9,861 bases of DNA, taken from contig JAJYDP010000138.1 of NCBI GenBank assembly GCA_021777365.1, positions 1 to 9,861 on the forward strand, given 5' to 3'. This document shows positions 1 to 6,370 of this stretch, piece after piece (position 1 is the stretch's first letter; each line of letters starts with the position of its first letter). The stretch is from Chloroflexota bacterium. GTDB taxonomy: Bacteria; Chloroflexota; Limnocylindria; Limnocylindrales; CSP1-4. Both the position numbers and the translations under genes were made by a program. The notes below the pieces were generated by a model. It worked only from the letters and a program-made list of their open reading frames with translations, was not told the DNA's origin and ran no database searches.

Positions 1-1
1 G

Positions 2-157
2 ATGGTCACGGCTCAGCCCCGGACACCGACCCCGCAATGGCCGAAGATCGACGAGGCCGTCACCAACGCCGTCCTGAAGGCGCTGCGCGGTGACGAGCCC
101 GTGCAGCAGGCCCTCGATGCCGCGGCGACGACGGTCGATGGCCTCCTGAAGCCGTAG
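2..157 (+). CDS. ABC sugar transporter solute-binding protein, C-terminal end (5' truncated by window)
   Basis: Fifty-one codons are open from the window edge to a TAG at 155-157. The translated tail contains TPQWPKIDEAVTNAVLKALR followed by GDEPVQQALDAAATTVDGLL. This pattern (a TP-W-I motif, an amphipathic helix with AL-G, then a helix ending near the stop) is typical of the C-terminus of family 1 extracellular solute-binding proteins for sugars. It would be the lipid-anchored or secreted receptor that captures the substrate and hands it to the two permeases just downstream. The stop lies 11 bases before the first permease start, consistent with the usual binding protein-permease-permease order. 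The N-terminus, signal peptide and ligand site lie outside the window, so the substrate cannot be read here. Confidence 0.85.
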   Translation: MVTAQPRTPTPQWPKIDEAVTNAVLKALRGDEPVQQALDAAATTVDGLLKP

Positions 158-168
158 GCGATACCGAC

Positions 169-1143
169 GTGGCGATCTCCCGCGCGCTCCAGGCTCGCTT
201 GCCGCGTCGGATGGTGACGCTCTCCTCTCGACCGAGCCGGCGGACGCCCGTGCGCGTCCGCCGGCTCGTGCCGATCTATCTGCTGCTGCTGCCCGGCATG
301 GCGCTCTACCTCCTGTGGGCGCTCTACCCGCTGGCCAGCTCGTTCGTCCTGAGCTTCTTCCAGTGGAATCTCATCAAGCCGAGCGTCTACGTGGGGCTCG
401 GCAACTACACCCGCGCGCTCGCCGACCCGATCTTCTGGCAGGCGCTGCGCGCCACCGTCGGTTACACCGTGGTGACGGTGGCCGGCCAGCTCATCTTCGG
501 CATGGGGGTCGCGCTCCTGCTCAACCAGGCGATCCCTGGGCGCCCCATCCTGCGCCTCATCTACTACCTCCCGGTGGTGACGTCCTGGGTCATCGTCAGC
601 CTGGTCTTCGTCTACCTCTACAACGGCCAGGCGGGGGCGCTCAACTGGCTGCTCCACGACGTGCTCCACCTCATCCCCTCCGACGTCGCCTGGCTCGCCG
701 ACCCATCCACCGCGTTGTGGGCGATCGCCTTCGTGGGCATCTGGAAGGGGATCGGCTGGACGATGGTGGTGTTCCTCGCCGGCCTGCAGGGCGTGGCGCC
801 CGAACTGCTCGAGGCGGCCGAGATCGACGGTGCGGGCGCCTGGGCGCGCTTCCGCCACGTGACCCTGCCGTCGCTGCGTCCGACCGTGACGTTCCTCCTC
901 GTGGTGCTCACCATCGGCGGGTTCAACGCGTTCATCCCCATCTTCGTCATGTCGTCGTCGGCGAACAGCCTCGTCGGTGGCCCCCTCAACAGCACGCACG
1001 TGGTGCTGACCTACATGTACCAGGAAGCGTTCTCGTATCTGGACCTGGGCTATGGCGCGGCACTGTCCTACCTGCTCGCCGCGGTGCTACTCGTGATCAG
1101 CGTGTTCGAGCTGCGCTTCGCGCGCCGCCAGACGGCGCTGTGA
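169..1143 (+). CDS. ABC sugar transporter permease, MalF/UgpA-type
   Basis: This 324-residue inner-membrane permease has about six hydrophobic segments: near 35-60, 98-120, 128-152, 180-205, 239-262 and 296-315. The cytoplasmic EAA loop that docks onto the ATPase is clear at about 215-234 (EAAEIDGAGAWARFRHVTLP). The arginine-rich first 33 residues are a cytoplasmic tail. The start is taken as GTG 169, eleven bases after the binding-protein stop; an in-frame ATG at 211 is an alternative that removes only part of that tail, and neither has a strong Shine-Dalgarno. Length fits MalF/UgpA-like carbohydrate permeases without the long periplasmic loop of E. coli MalF. Its stop overlaps the next start (TGATG at 1141-1145), so translation is probably coupled. 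Substrate is inferred only from the downstream hydrolases. Confidence 0.93.
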   Translation: MAISRALQARLPRRMVTLSSRPSRRTPVRVRRLVPIYLLLLPGMALYLLWALYPLASSFVLSFFQWNLIKPSVYVGLGNYTRALADPIFWQALRATVGYTVVTVAGQLIFGMGVALLLNQAIPGRPILRLIYYLPVVTSWVIVSLVFVYLYNGQAGALNWLLHDVLHLIPSDVAWLADPSTALWAIAFVGIWKGIGWTMVVFLAGLQGVAPELLEAAEIDGAGAWARFRHVTLPSLRPTVTFLLVVLTIGGFNAFIPIFVMSSSANSLVGGPLNSTHVVLTYMYQEAFSYLDLGYGAALSYLLAAVLLVISVFELRFARRQTAL

Positions 1144-2006
1144 TGGCAGCCCATCGGCGCGTGACGCCGCCGCGGCCACTGCGCCGCCGAGTGCGACCCT
1201 GGGCCATCCTCGCGCTGGCGGTGGCCGGCGGACTGGTCATGCTCATCCCGTTCGCCTTCCTGGTCGGGACCGCCTTCACCCCGTTCGCCTACGTGCTCCA
1301 GATTCCGCCGCAGCTCATCCCCAGCCACCCGACGCTCGACAACTTCGCCGCCGCCCTCGGCGCCAACGACTTCGGGCAGTACTTCCTGAACAGCGCGATC
1401 GTCTCGGTCTCCTCCACCGCGATCACGGTGGTGCTGGCGGCGTCCCTCGCCTTCGCCTTCGCTCGCTACCAGTTCCCTGGCCGCTCGCTGCTCTTCGGGG
1501 CGCTGCTGGTGTCCATGATCGTGCCGGGGCTCGTGCTGCTCATCCCGCAGTTCGTCCTGGCGAAGAACCTGCACCTGCTCAACAGCCTGCTCGGGCTCGT
1601 CGTGGTCTACTCGGTGATGAACCTCGGGCTGAACGTGTTCCTCCTGCGGGGCTTCTTCGAGAGCATGCCGCAGGAGCTCTTCGACGCAGCGTCGGTCGAT
1701 GGGGCCGGGGTGTGGCGCACGTTCCGCTCGATCGCGCTCCCGCTGGCCGGTCCCGGTCTCGCGGCGGTCACGATCTTCTCGTTCCTGGGCGCCTGGGACG
1801 AGTTCACCTGGGCCATCACGTCGCTGTCGGACCAGTCGCTCTACACGCTGCCGGTGGCGATCCGGCTCTTCCAGCGCGCGAACGGCACCGAGTGGGGGAT
1901 CGTGTTTGCCGCGTCCGTCATCGCCCTCCTGCCCGAGATCGCGGTCTTCGTCGGGCTGCAGCGCTACTTCGTCTCGGGCGCCTTCGTGGGCGCCACGAAG
2001 GGCTGA
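1143..2006 (+). CDS. ABC sugar transporter permease, MalG/UgpE-type
   Basis: This 287-residue permease is the second membrane subunit of the importer. It has a basic N-terminal tail, a first membrane segment at about 21-43, a conserved FxxAL-x-N-(D)F periplasmic stretch near 68-82, further segments at about 84-106, 115-140, 146-170, 204-225 and 250-272, and the EAA loop at 181-200 (DAASVDGAGVWRTFRSIALP). The open frame extends far upstream, but the start is the ATG at 1143: it overlaps the preceding stop by one base, and everything upstream is antisense-like arginine- and proline-rich shadow sequence inside the first permease. The short C-terminus ending GATKG matches MalG-family tails. It should pair with the upstream permease and a shared MsmX/UgpC-like ATPase, which is not encoded here. 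Confidence 0.93.
   Translation: MAAHRRVTPPRPLRRRVRPWAILALAVAGGLVMLIPFAFLVGTAFTPFAYVLQIPPQLIPSHPTLDNFAAALGANDFGQYFLNSAIVSVSSTAITVVLAASLAFAFARYQFPGRSLLFGALLVSMIVPGLVLLIPQFVLAKNLHLLNSLLGLVVVYSVMNLGLNVFLLRGFFESMPQELFDAASVDGAGVWRTFRSIALPLAGPGLAAVTIFSFLGAWDEFTWAITSLSDQSLYTLPVAIRLFQRANGTEWGIVFAASVIALLPEIAVFVGLQRYFVSGAFVGATKG
1997..2002 (+). promoter_or_regulatory. Ribosome binding site deciding the GH15 gene start
   Basis: GAAGGG ends five bases before the GTG at 2008. It lies within the last codons of the MalG-type permease and is the best Shine-Dalgarno-like match in the operon. It supports GTG 2008 over the much longer upstream reading of the same frame. Confidence 0.5.
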
Positions 2007-2007
2007 C

Positions 2008-3114
2008 GTGCCGGTCCTCGATCCCTCCGCGCTCGGAGAGCGGCTGGCCGCCCACAGCCGGGCGGTGATCCTGGCCAACCAGGCACCCAACGGGGCGTTC
2101 CTGGCGGGCCCGACGTTTCCGCAGTACCAGTTCGCCTGGCTGCGCGACGGGGCGTTCATCGCGGAGGCGCTGGACCTCGCGGGCGACCGCGCCGCCGCCG
2201 GCCGGTTCCACGACTGGGTGGCCGGGCTCGTGGCCGGTTCACGCGCGGGGCTGGCACGTGCGGTCGCCGACGCCGGCGCTGGCCAGGCTCCCGATCCAGC
2301 CGACTACCTCCACTGTCGCTACCGCATCGACGGCTCGCCGGGGCCGGAGGACTGGCCGACGTTCCAGCTCGACGGCCCCGGGATCTGGCTCTGGTCGCTC
2401 GGCGTGCACGCCCGCTCCGGTGGTCGGGTGACGGCGGCCCACCGGCAGGCCGCGGAGCTCGTGGCGCGCTACCTGGCCGCCCTGTGGGCGCACCCCTCCT
2501 ACGACGCCTGGGAGGAATCCCCCGAACACGTCCACACGAGCACGCTCGCGGGCATCCTCGCCGGGCTGCGTGCGCTCGACACGGTCGCCCCCGGGGCGCT
2601 CGCCGGAGATGTCGCCGCCGCTCGCGACGCGCTGGCGGCCCGGCTGCTCGCGGGCAGCGGGGCCTTCGCGAAGTGGGACGGGAACCCCGAGGTCGACGGG
2701 AGCCTCCTCTGGCTGGCGGCGCCGTATCGGCTGGTGGATCCGCGCTCCGAGCGGTTCGCCGCGACGCTCGCCCGGATCGAGGCGGAGCTGGTCTCGCCCG
2801 ACGGCGGGGTCCACCGCTACCGGGCCGATACCTACTACGGCGGCGGGGAGTGGCTCCTGCTCACGGCGGCGCTGGGACGCGTATACCTGCGCCGCGGCGA
2901 CCCCGAAGACCGGGACCGGGCGGCGGCGTGTCTGTGCTGGATCGAGGCCCAAGCGGGCGCCGACCTCGCGCTGCCGGAGCAGGTCGCGACCCGCGCCCTC
3001 CATCCGGAGCACATCGGCGAGTGGGAGGGGCGCTGGGGCGCCTCGGCCCGGCCGCTGCTGTGGTCGCACGCGAGCTACCTCGCGCTGCGCCGCGAACTCC
3101 TCGCGGCTCCGTGA
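2008..3114 (+). CDS. GH15-like glucoamylase-type glycoside hydrolase, catalytic domain only
   Basis: The 368-residue product matches the (alpha/alpha)6-barrel of family GH15, which hydrolyses terminal alpha-glucosidic bonds with inversion (glucoamylase, glucodextranase, and some trehalases and isomaltose-acting enzymes). Visible landmarks in family order are FAWLRDGAF at 42-50, FQLDGPGIWLW at 119-129, WEE at 168-170 where the general acid Glu sits in GH15, NPEVDGSLLWL at 226-236, and LPEQV at 322-326, the usual context of the catalytic base Glu (E324). The N-terminal beta super-sandwich domain of bacterial GH15 enzymes is absent, so the protein is about half their usual length. There is no signal peptide, so it should be cytoplasmic. 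GTG 2008 lies one base after the permease stop. It probably releases glucose from imported oligosaccharides, but the exact linkage is not readable. Confidence 0.85.
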   Translation: MPVLDPSALGERLAAHSRAVILANQAPNGAFLAGPTFPQYQFAWLRDGAFIAEALDLAGDRAAAGRFHDWVAGLVAGSRAGLARAVADAGAGQAPDPADYLHCRYRIDGSPGPEDWPTFQLDGPGIWLWSLGVHARSGGRVTAAHRQAAELVARYLAALWAHPSYDAWEESPEHVHTSTLAGILAGLRALDTVAPGALAGDVAAARDALAARLLAGSGAFAKWDGNPEVDGSLLWLAAPYRLVDPRSERFAATLARIEAELVSPDGGVHRYRADTYYGGGEWLLLTAALGRVYLRRGDPEDRDRAAACLCWIEAQAGADLALPEQVATRALHPEHIGEWEGRWGASARPLLWSHASYLALRRELLAAP

Positions 3115-4811
3115 GCGGACTCCGTCCACGGTCGGCGTCACGCCTGACCATCCGATCGGTCGAGCCCGCGCGTCCCTGGTTCCCCCCGGGTCGGCCGGCC
3201 CTGGTCGAGGTCGAGGTCGAGGTCGATCGTGCGGCCCTGGTGGCCGCACACCTGGAGCTGCTCGACCTCGATCGCGTGGTGGGCAGCGTGTCACGCCGTC
3301 TGCGGCTGCGGGCGGGACGGACGCGCCGCGTGCTCCGCATCACGCTGCCGCCCCTGGTGCGCCACGGCTACGGCCTGCGCCTCACGCTGGAGCGAGCCGG
3401 CGCGGCGCCCACGAGCGGCACGTGCGCCGTCGAGGCACTCGCTGGCTGGTGGGAATCTCCCCGCCACGCCGTGCTCACCGACTTCGGCGCGCCGAAACGG
3501 ATGGCGGCCACGGTGCGGCGCTTAGCGCCCTGGCACGTGACGGTCGTCCAGTTCTATGACTGGATGTACCGCCACTACCGGTACGCGCCGCCGCGCGACA
3601 GGACCTTCCGAGACGTGCTCGGCCGCCGCGTGTCGCCGGCTGCCGTTCGGGAAGGTGTGCAAGCCTGTCACCGCACGGGCATTGCTGCGCTCGCGTATGG
3701 GTCGGTCTACGGCGCGGAGCGCGAGTATGTCGATGCGCACCCGGCCGAGCGCGTCTTCGACGAGGCCGGCACCCCCCTGAGTCTCGGCGACACCTTCTTC
3801 CTCACCGATCTGCGTCCTGGGTCGCCGTGGCGCCGGCGCCTGCTGCGCGAGTACGTGGGAGCCTGCCGGGACTTCGGCTTCGACGGCATCCACATGGACA
3901 CGTACGGGGAACCCCACCACGGCGTGGCGGCCGACGGCACGCCCGTTCGCTTCGAGGATCTGTACCCGGGGTTGATCGAGGAGGCGGCCGGACGGCTGGG
4001 GTCCGGGGCTGGGCGACGTGTCCTGTTCAACTGCGTCGCGGGCTACCCCCTCGACGCGGTGGCGCCCTCGCCCGCTGCGGCCCTGTACCTCGAGCTGTGG
4101 CCGCCCGCCGTCCGGTACCGCGACGTGGTGGCCTGGATCGACCATGCCCGCCGTGTCGGCGGGGCTCGTGCGATCGTTGTCGCCGCCTACGTCTCGGCGC
4201 TCCGCGACACCGTCGCGGTCCCCGAGCGGCGAGCCCAGGCTGAGGAGGCGGTCGTCCTTCTGTCGAGCGTGATCATGGCCGCCGGCGGCTACCACCAGAT
4301 CCTCGCCGGCGGCGATCGTGCGCTCGTCGAGGGTTACTACCCGGCCGCGGCAAGGCTCAGCCGCCACGCCGCGCGCGAGCTGCAGGCCGCTTGGCGCTTT
4401 GGCGCCCGCTATCTGCATCTCGTCTCGGGGCCGCAGCTGCTCCCGGCACCATCGGATGGGGTCGAGCTGACAGATTCTGACGGCCGCGCGATCCCGGTTT
4501 CATCCTTGCCAGAGGCGGGCCGCGTCTGGCTCCGGATCGCCCGGGCCCCGACCGGCGTGCGCGTGGTCAACCTGGTCGACCTGCGGAACCAGCTGGACGA
4601 TCGCTGGGATGCCCCGCGCCAACGCCCGGTCCCGGTGAGCGGCTGGCGCCTTCGATTGGCCGGTTCCCCGTCGGTGCTGGTCGCGATGTCGCCGTGGACG
4701 GCATCGGGCGAGCCCGTGCGGCTGCACGGCGAGCAGGGGACGAGCCAAGGCGCGACGTGGACCCTCCCGCGGTTCCGTCGTTGGTTGCTGGCTGTGGAGG
4801 CCAGCTCCTGA
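3111..4811 (+). CDS. GH66 family glycoside hydrolase (dextranase / cycloisomaltooligosaccharide glucanotransferase-like)
   Basis: This 566-residue protein has the GH66 layout. There is an N-terminal beta-sandwich (about 10-108), then a TIM barrel opening with ESPRHAVLTDF (115-125) and VQFYDWMYRHYRY (146-158). The nucleophile-type Asp is in GIHMDTYGE (D263), and the acid/base-type Glu is in LYLELWPP (E328). A C-terminal beta domain carries VVNLVDL and DDRWDAP (485-502), as seen in family members. The 65-residue D-to-E spacing is close to that of characterised dextranases. GH66 enzymes act inside alpha-1,6-glucan chains, as dextranases or as cyclising transferases; I cannot tell which from sequence, and no CITase-specific CBM35 insert is apparent. 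GTG 3111 overlaps the GH15 stop by four bases (GTGA). No signal peptide is seen, so the protein is predicted to be cytoplasmic. Confidence 0.85.
   Translation: MSGLRPRSASRLTIRSVEPARPWFPPGRPALVEVEVEVDRAALVAAHLELLDLDRVVGSVSRRLRLRAGRTRRVLRITLPPLVRHGYGLRLTLERAGAAPTSGTCAVEALAGWWESPRHAVLTDFGAPKRMAATVRRLAPWHVTVVQFYDWMYRHYRYAPPRDRTFRDVLGRRVSPAAVREGVQACHRTGIAALAYGSVYGAEREYVDAHPAERVFDEAGTPLSLGDTFFLTDLRPGSPWRRRLLREYVGACRDFGFDGIHMDTYGEPHHGVAADGTPVRFEDLYPGLIEEAAGRLGSGAGRRVLFNCVAGYPLDAVAPSPAAALYLELWPPAVRYRDVVAWIDHARRVGGARAIVVAAYVSALRDTVAVPERRAQAEEAVVLLSSVIMAAGGYHQILAGGDRALVEGYYPAAARLSRHAARELQAAWRFGARYLHLVSGPQLLPAPSDGVELTDSDGRAIPVSSLPEAGRVWLRIARAPTGVRVVNLVDLRNQLDDRWDAPRQRPVPVSGWRLRLAGSPSVLVAMSPWTASGEPVRLHGEQGTSQGATWTLPRFRRWLLAVEASS
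3203..3226 (+). repeat. Four tandem GGTCGA hexanucleotides inside the GH66 gene
   Basis: The hexamer GGTCGA occurs four times in direct succession. In frame it encodes the alternating Val-Glu stretch VEVEVEVD (residues 32-39) in the first beta-strand region of the GH66 N-terminal domain. Unit length is a multiple of three, so copy changes by slippage would lengthen or shorten the strand without frameshift. Confidence 0.8.
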
Positions 4812-4815
4812 CCGA

Positions 4816-4840
4816 GCGGCGGGGCGCTGCCGCGACGCCC
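4816..4840 (+). terminator. Weak hairpin candidate just after the sugar operon
   Basis: Five bases past the GH66 stop, GCGGC (4816-4820) can pair with GCCGC (4829-4833). An overlapping alternative, GGGCG (4822-4826) with CGCCC (4836-4840), is also possible. Stems are only five base pairs and no T-run follows, so this is at best a weak terminator or mRNA 3'-end structure for the carbohydrate operon. Confidence 0.25.
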
Positions 4841-4929
4841 AGCGCGAGCCTGGGGCGAGGCGCTCCTCTTCAGCAGTGGGCTCGTCGCGGCCGCGCGTCA
4901 CCGGGTGGCCCCGGTCCGGGGCGCCGGAC

Positions 4930-5060
4930 GCCAACCGCTGGCGCCCCATCGGGACCGACGACCTCGTCACCCACCTCGTGGGCGTGCTCGACGAGCGGGG
5001 GCCGCGCACGGCCGCGCCTTCGACGTTGGGACCAACGAGCTCTTGCCTTACGACTTGTTG
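4930..5060 (+). pseudogene. Relic of an NmrA/NDUFA9-type atypical SDR (NAD(P)H-binding) protein, C-terminal part
   Basis: One frame reads NRWRPIGTDDLVTHLVGVLD then ERGPR (to 5007). The next frame then continues GRAFDVGTNELLPYDLL (from 5010). Joined, these match the C-terminal region of atypical short-chain dehydrogenases of the NmrA/NDUFA9-like group, where a R-x-Q-P-I-x-x-x-D-V-x-x-x-L helix is followed by G-R-x-F-D-V-G-G-P-x-x-L-T-Y-x-x-L-L. The frame change near 5007-5010 breaks the gene, and no N-terminal Rossmann motif (G-x-x-G-x-x-G) is visible upstream. Identification is by motif memory only. It could also be chance resemblance in GC-rich sequence, though both halves fit in the right order and spacing. 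Confidence 0.5.
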
Positions 5061-5123
5061 GGCGACGGACCGGCGACACGCTCGGACGGCCCCACCCGCG
5101 CAAGCGGGCCTGTCCGCGGCCGG

Positions 5124-5330
5124 ATCGAGCTCGCGAGAGGCGGCGAGGTGGCCGCCCTGGCAGGATCGATGGCCGATCGTTACGGCCTCACCGCGCGCGA
5201 GGGCGAGGTGCTCACGTCGGTCGCCGCGGGGCGCACCGACCACTGGATCGGTGAAGGCCTGGTCATCGGTCAGCGAGCGCCTCGGGAACCTGTACGTGAT
5301 GCGATCTCCGTCTGCTCGTGAAGGCCCCCG
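5124..5330 (+). pseudogene. Relic of a LuxR-type helix-turn-helix regulator, C-terminal part
   Basis: The frame through 5124-5267 reads an ELARGGEVAALAGSMADRYG lead-in and then LTAREGEVLTSVAAGRTDHW and IGEGLVI. This closely follows the LuxR/GerE DNA-binding pattern L-T-x-R-E-x-E-V-L-x-x-V-A-x-G-x-x-x-x-x-I-A-x-x-L-x-I-S. Several consensus positions are already altered (REGEV for REREV, WIGEG for EIAEx). Directly after the I, the next frame supplies SERLGNLYVMRS (from 5272), as expected for the recognition helix. Four bases (GGTC, 5268-5271, copying the GGTC at 5261-5264) separate the two frames, so a small duplication appears to have broken the gene. No intact sensor or N-terminal domain is found upstream. 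Confidence 0.6.
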
Positions 5331-5721
5331 AAGAACAGGTCAGTCCGACGCATGGCCGGGCCTGGTCGGGCGGTTCCGCGAGCAGTGTCGGCGAGCCGCG
5401 CCTCTCGTCAAGGTCCGTCCGTGCCCTTGTGCGGCAAGCCTCTGTGACCACCCTCCCCGCCGTCCCGGTCCGGCCTCTCTGCCCGTCCCGAACGGGGAGG
5501 GGCCCCAACCTCGCCGCTTGTTCCTCCCTCCGCGCGGACTACGACCTGCCGCGCCCGAAAGGAACGGGTGGGTCACAGGCGTGGGGGTCGATGGCGTCAG
5601 GGACGGTGACATCGCCCACGGTACCTGTCAGCAACGGGCCGAAGAGCCAGTTTCATCGACAGGATGGGCTGATCCATGCCCTGGCCTGCCCCATGCTGCT
5701 GACCGAGACGCTCTCGTGCGA
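5331..5721. other. Gene-free convergent spacer
   Basis: About 390 bases lie between the LuxR relic and the stop of the leftward DUF47 gene. The open frames here are interrupted or of shadow composition, and I recognise no protein motif, tRNA or mobile element end. A short CCCGT/ACGGG hairpin with a 5-base loop occurs at 5482-5496 and could help end transcription from either side, but there is no T-run. Base composition is somewhat less GC-extreme than in the genes, which fits decaying sequence. Confidence 0.5.
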
Positions 5722-6366
5722 TCAGTCCTGGGCGCGCCTGACCAAGGCGTCCGAGAGGACGTCGGCCGCCGTCGAGAAGCGCAGGCCCACGACATCGAGC
5801 CGGCGCAGCAGTTCACGAGTCCGGAGCATCTCGGCCGTCACCTCGCCTTGGAGCAGCGCCGCGAGCTGCACATCGTAGGCTCGGCGGATGGCGTTGCCGG
5901 ACTTCTTCGCGCTCAGGGCCCGCAGCATGACTTCCGACGGATGACCGTTCAATGCCACGAACGCCACGCGGAGATCGGCGAAGGCGTCGCAGATCGCATC
6001 GATCACCGGCTCGAGGATCGCCCCGCGTTCCATCTCGAAGAGGCTCCAGGCGCGCAGGAAGTCGCGCAGGTTGTCGAGCAGATCATCCACGGACCCGGAG
6101 AGCCGAAAGAGGTCCTCGCGGTCGATCGGGGTCACGAGCGCGCGGCGCAACTCCTGGACGAGCGTCGCCCGCGCATCATCGCCGCGGTGCTCGAGCTCGC
6201 GCATCGCCTCGACGGCGTCCGCCCGGCCGACCTCACCCGCGATTCCTCGGCGCACCAGACGTGCGCCCTCGATCGCCGCGTCGAGCTGGGCGACAAGGAG
6301 GCTGACGAACCGGCTGTTGGCACGCCCGGAGAGCGCTCGCGCGGTGGAGAGCAGTGGGATGCGCAT
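5722..6366 (-). CDS. DUF47 (PhoU-like) family protein, partner of the PiT transporter
   Basis: The 214-residue, almost entirely helical protein matches the TIGR00153/DUF47 family of PhoU-like phosphate-transport accessory proteins. Marker stretches are the E-x-x-x-D metal-type motif ELEHRGDDAR (57-66), the very characteristic TPIDREDLFRLSGSVDDLLD (79-98), and a closing LDVVGLRFSTAADVLSDAL helix (190-208) equivalent to the second helical bundle repeat. Length is normal for the family (about 205-215). The ATG at 6366 is preferred over the longer upstream reading because the protein then starts where family members do and GAGGT (6374-6378 on this strand) lies seven bases upstream. The PiT stop is only four bases before this start. 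DUF47 proteins are thought to bind metal and modulate or support PiT permeases at the cytoplasmic face. Confidence 0.9.
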   Translation of the reverse strand: MRIPLLSTARALSGRANSRFVSLLVAQLDAAIEGARLVRRGIAGEVGRADAVEAMRELEHRGDDARATLVQELRRALVTPIDREDLFRLSGSVDDLLDNLRDFLRAWSLFEMERGAILEPVIDAICDAFADLRVAFVALNGHPSEVMLRALSAKKSGNAIRRAYDVQLAALLQGEVTAEMLRTRELLRRLDVVGLRFSTAADVLSDALVRRAQD

Positions 6367-6370
6367 CGGG

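Noticed and set aside
13..999. Long open frame of 328 codons on the - strand
   Set aside because: Arg/Glu/His/Asp-rich low-complexity translation antisense to the MalF-type permease; a typical GC-rich shadow frame.
1068..2159. 363-codon - strand frame
   Set aside because: Antisense to the MalG-type permease, charged low-complexity composition and no motif.
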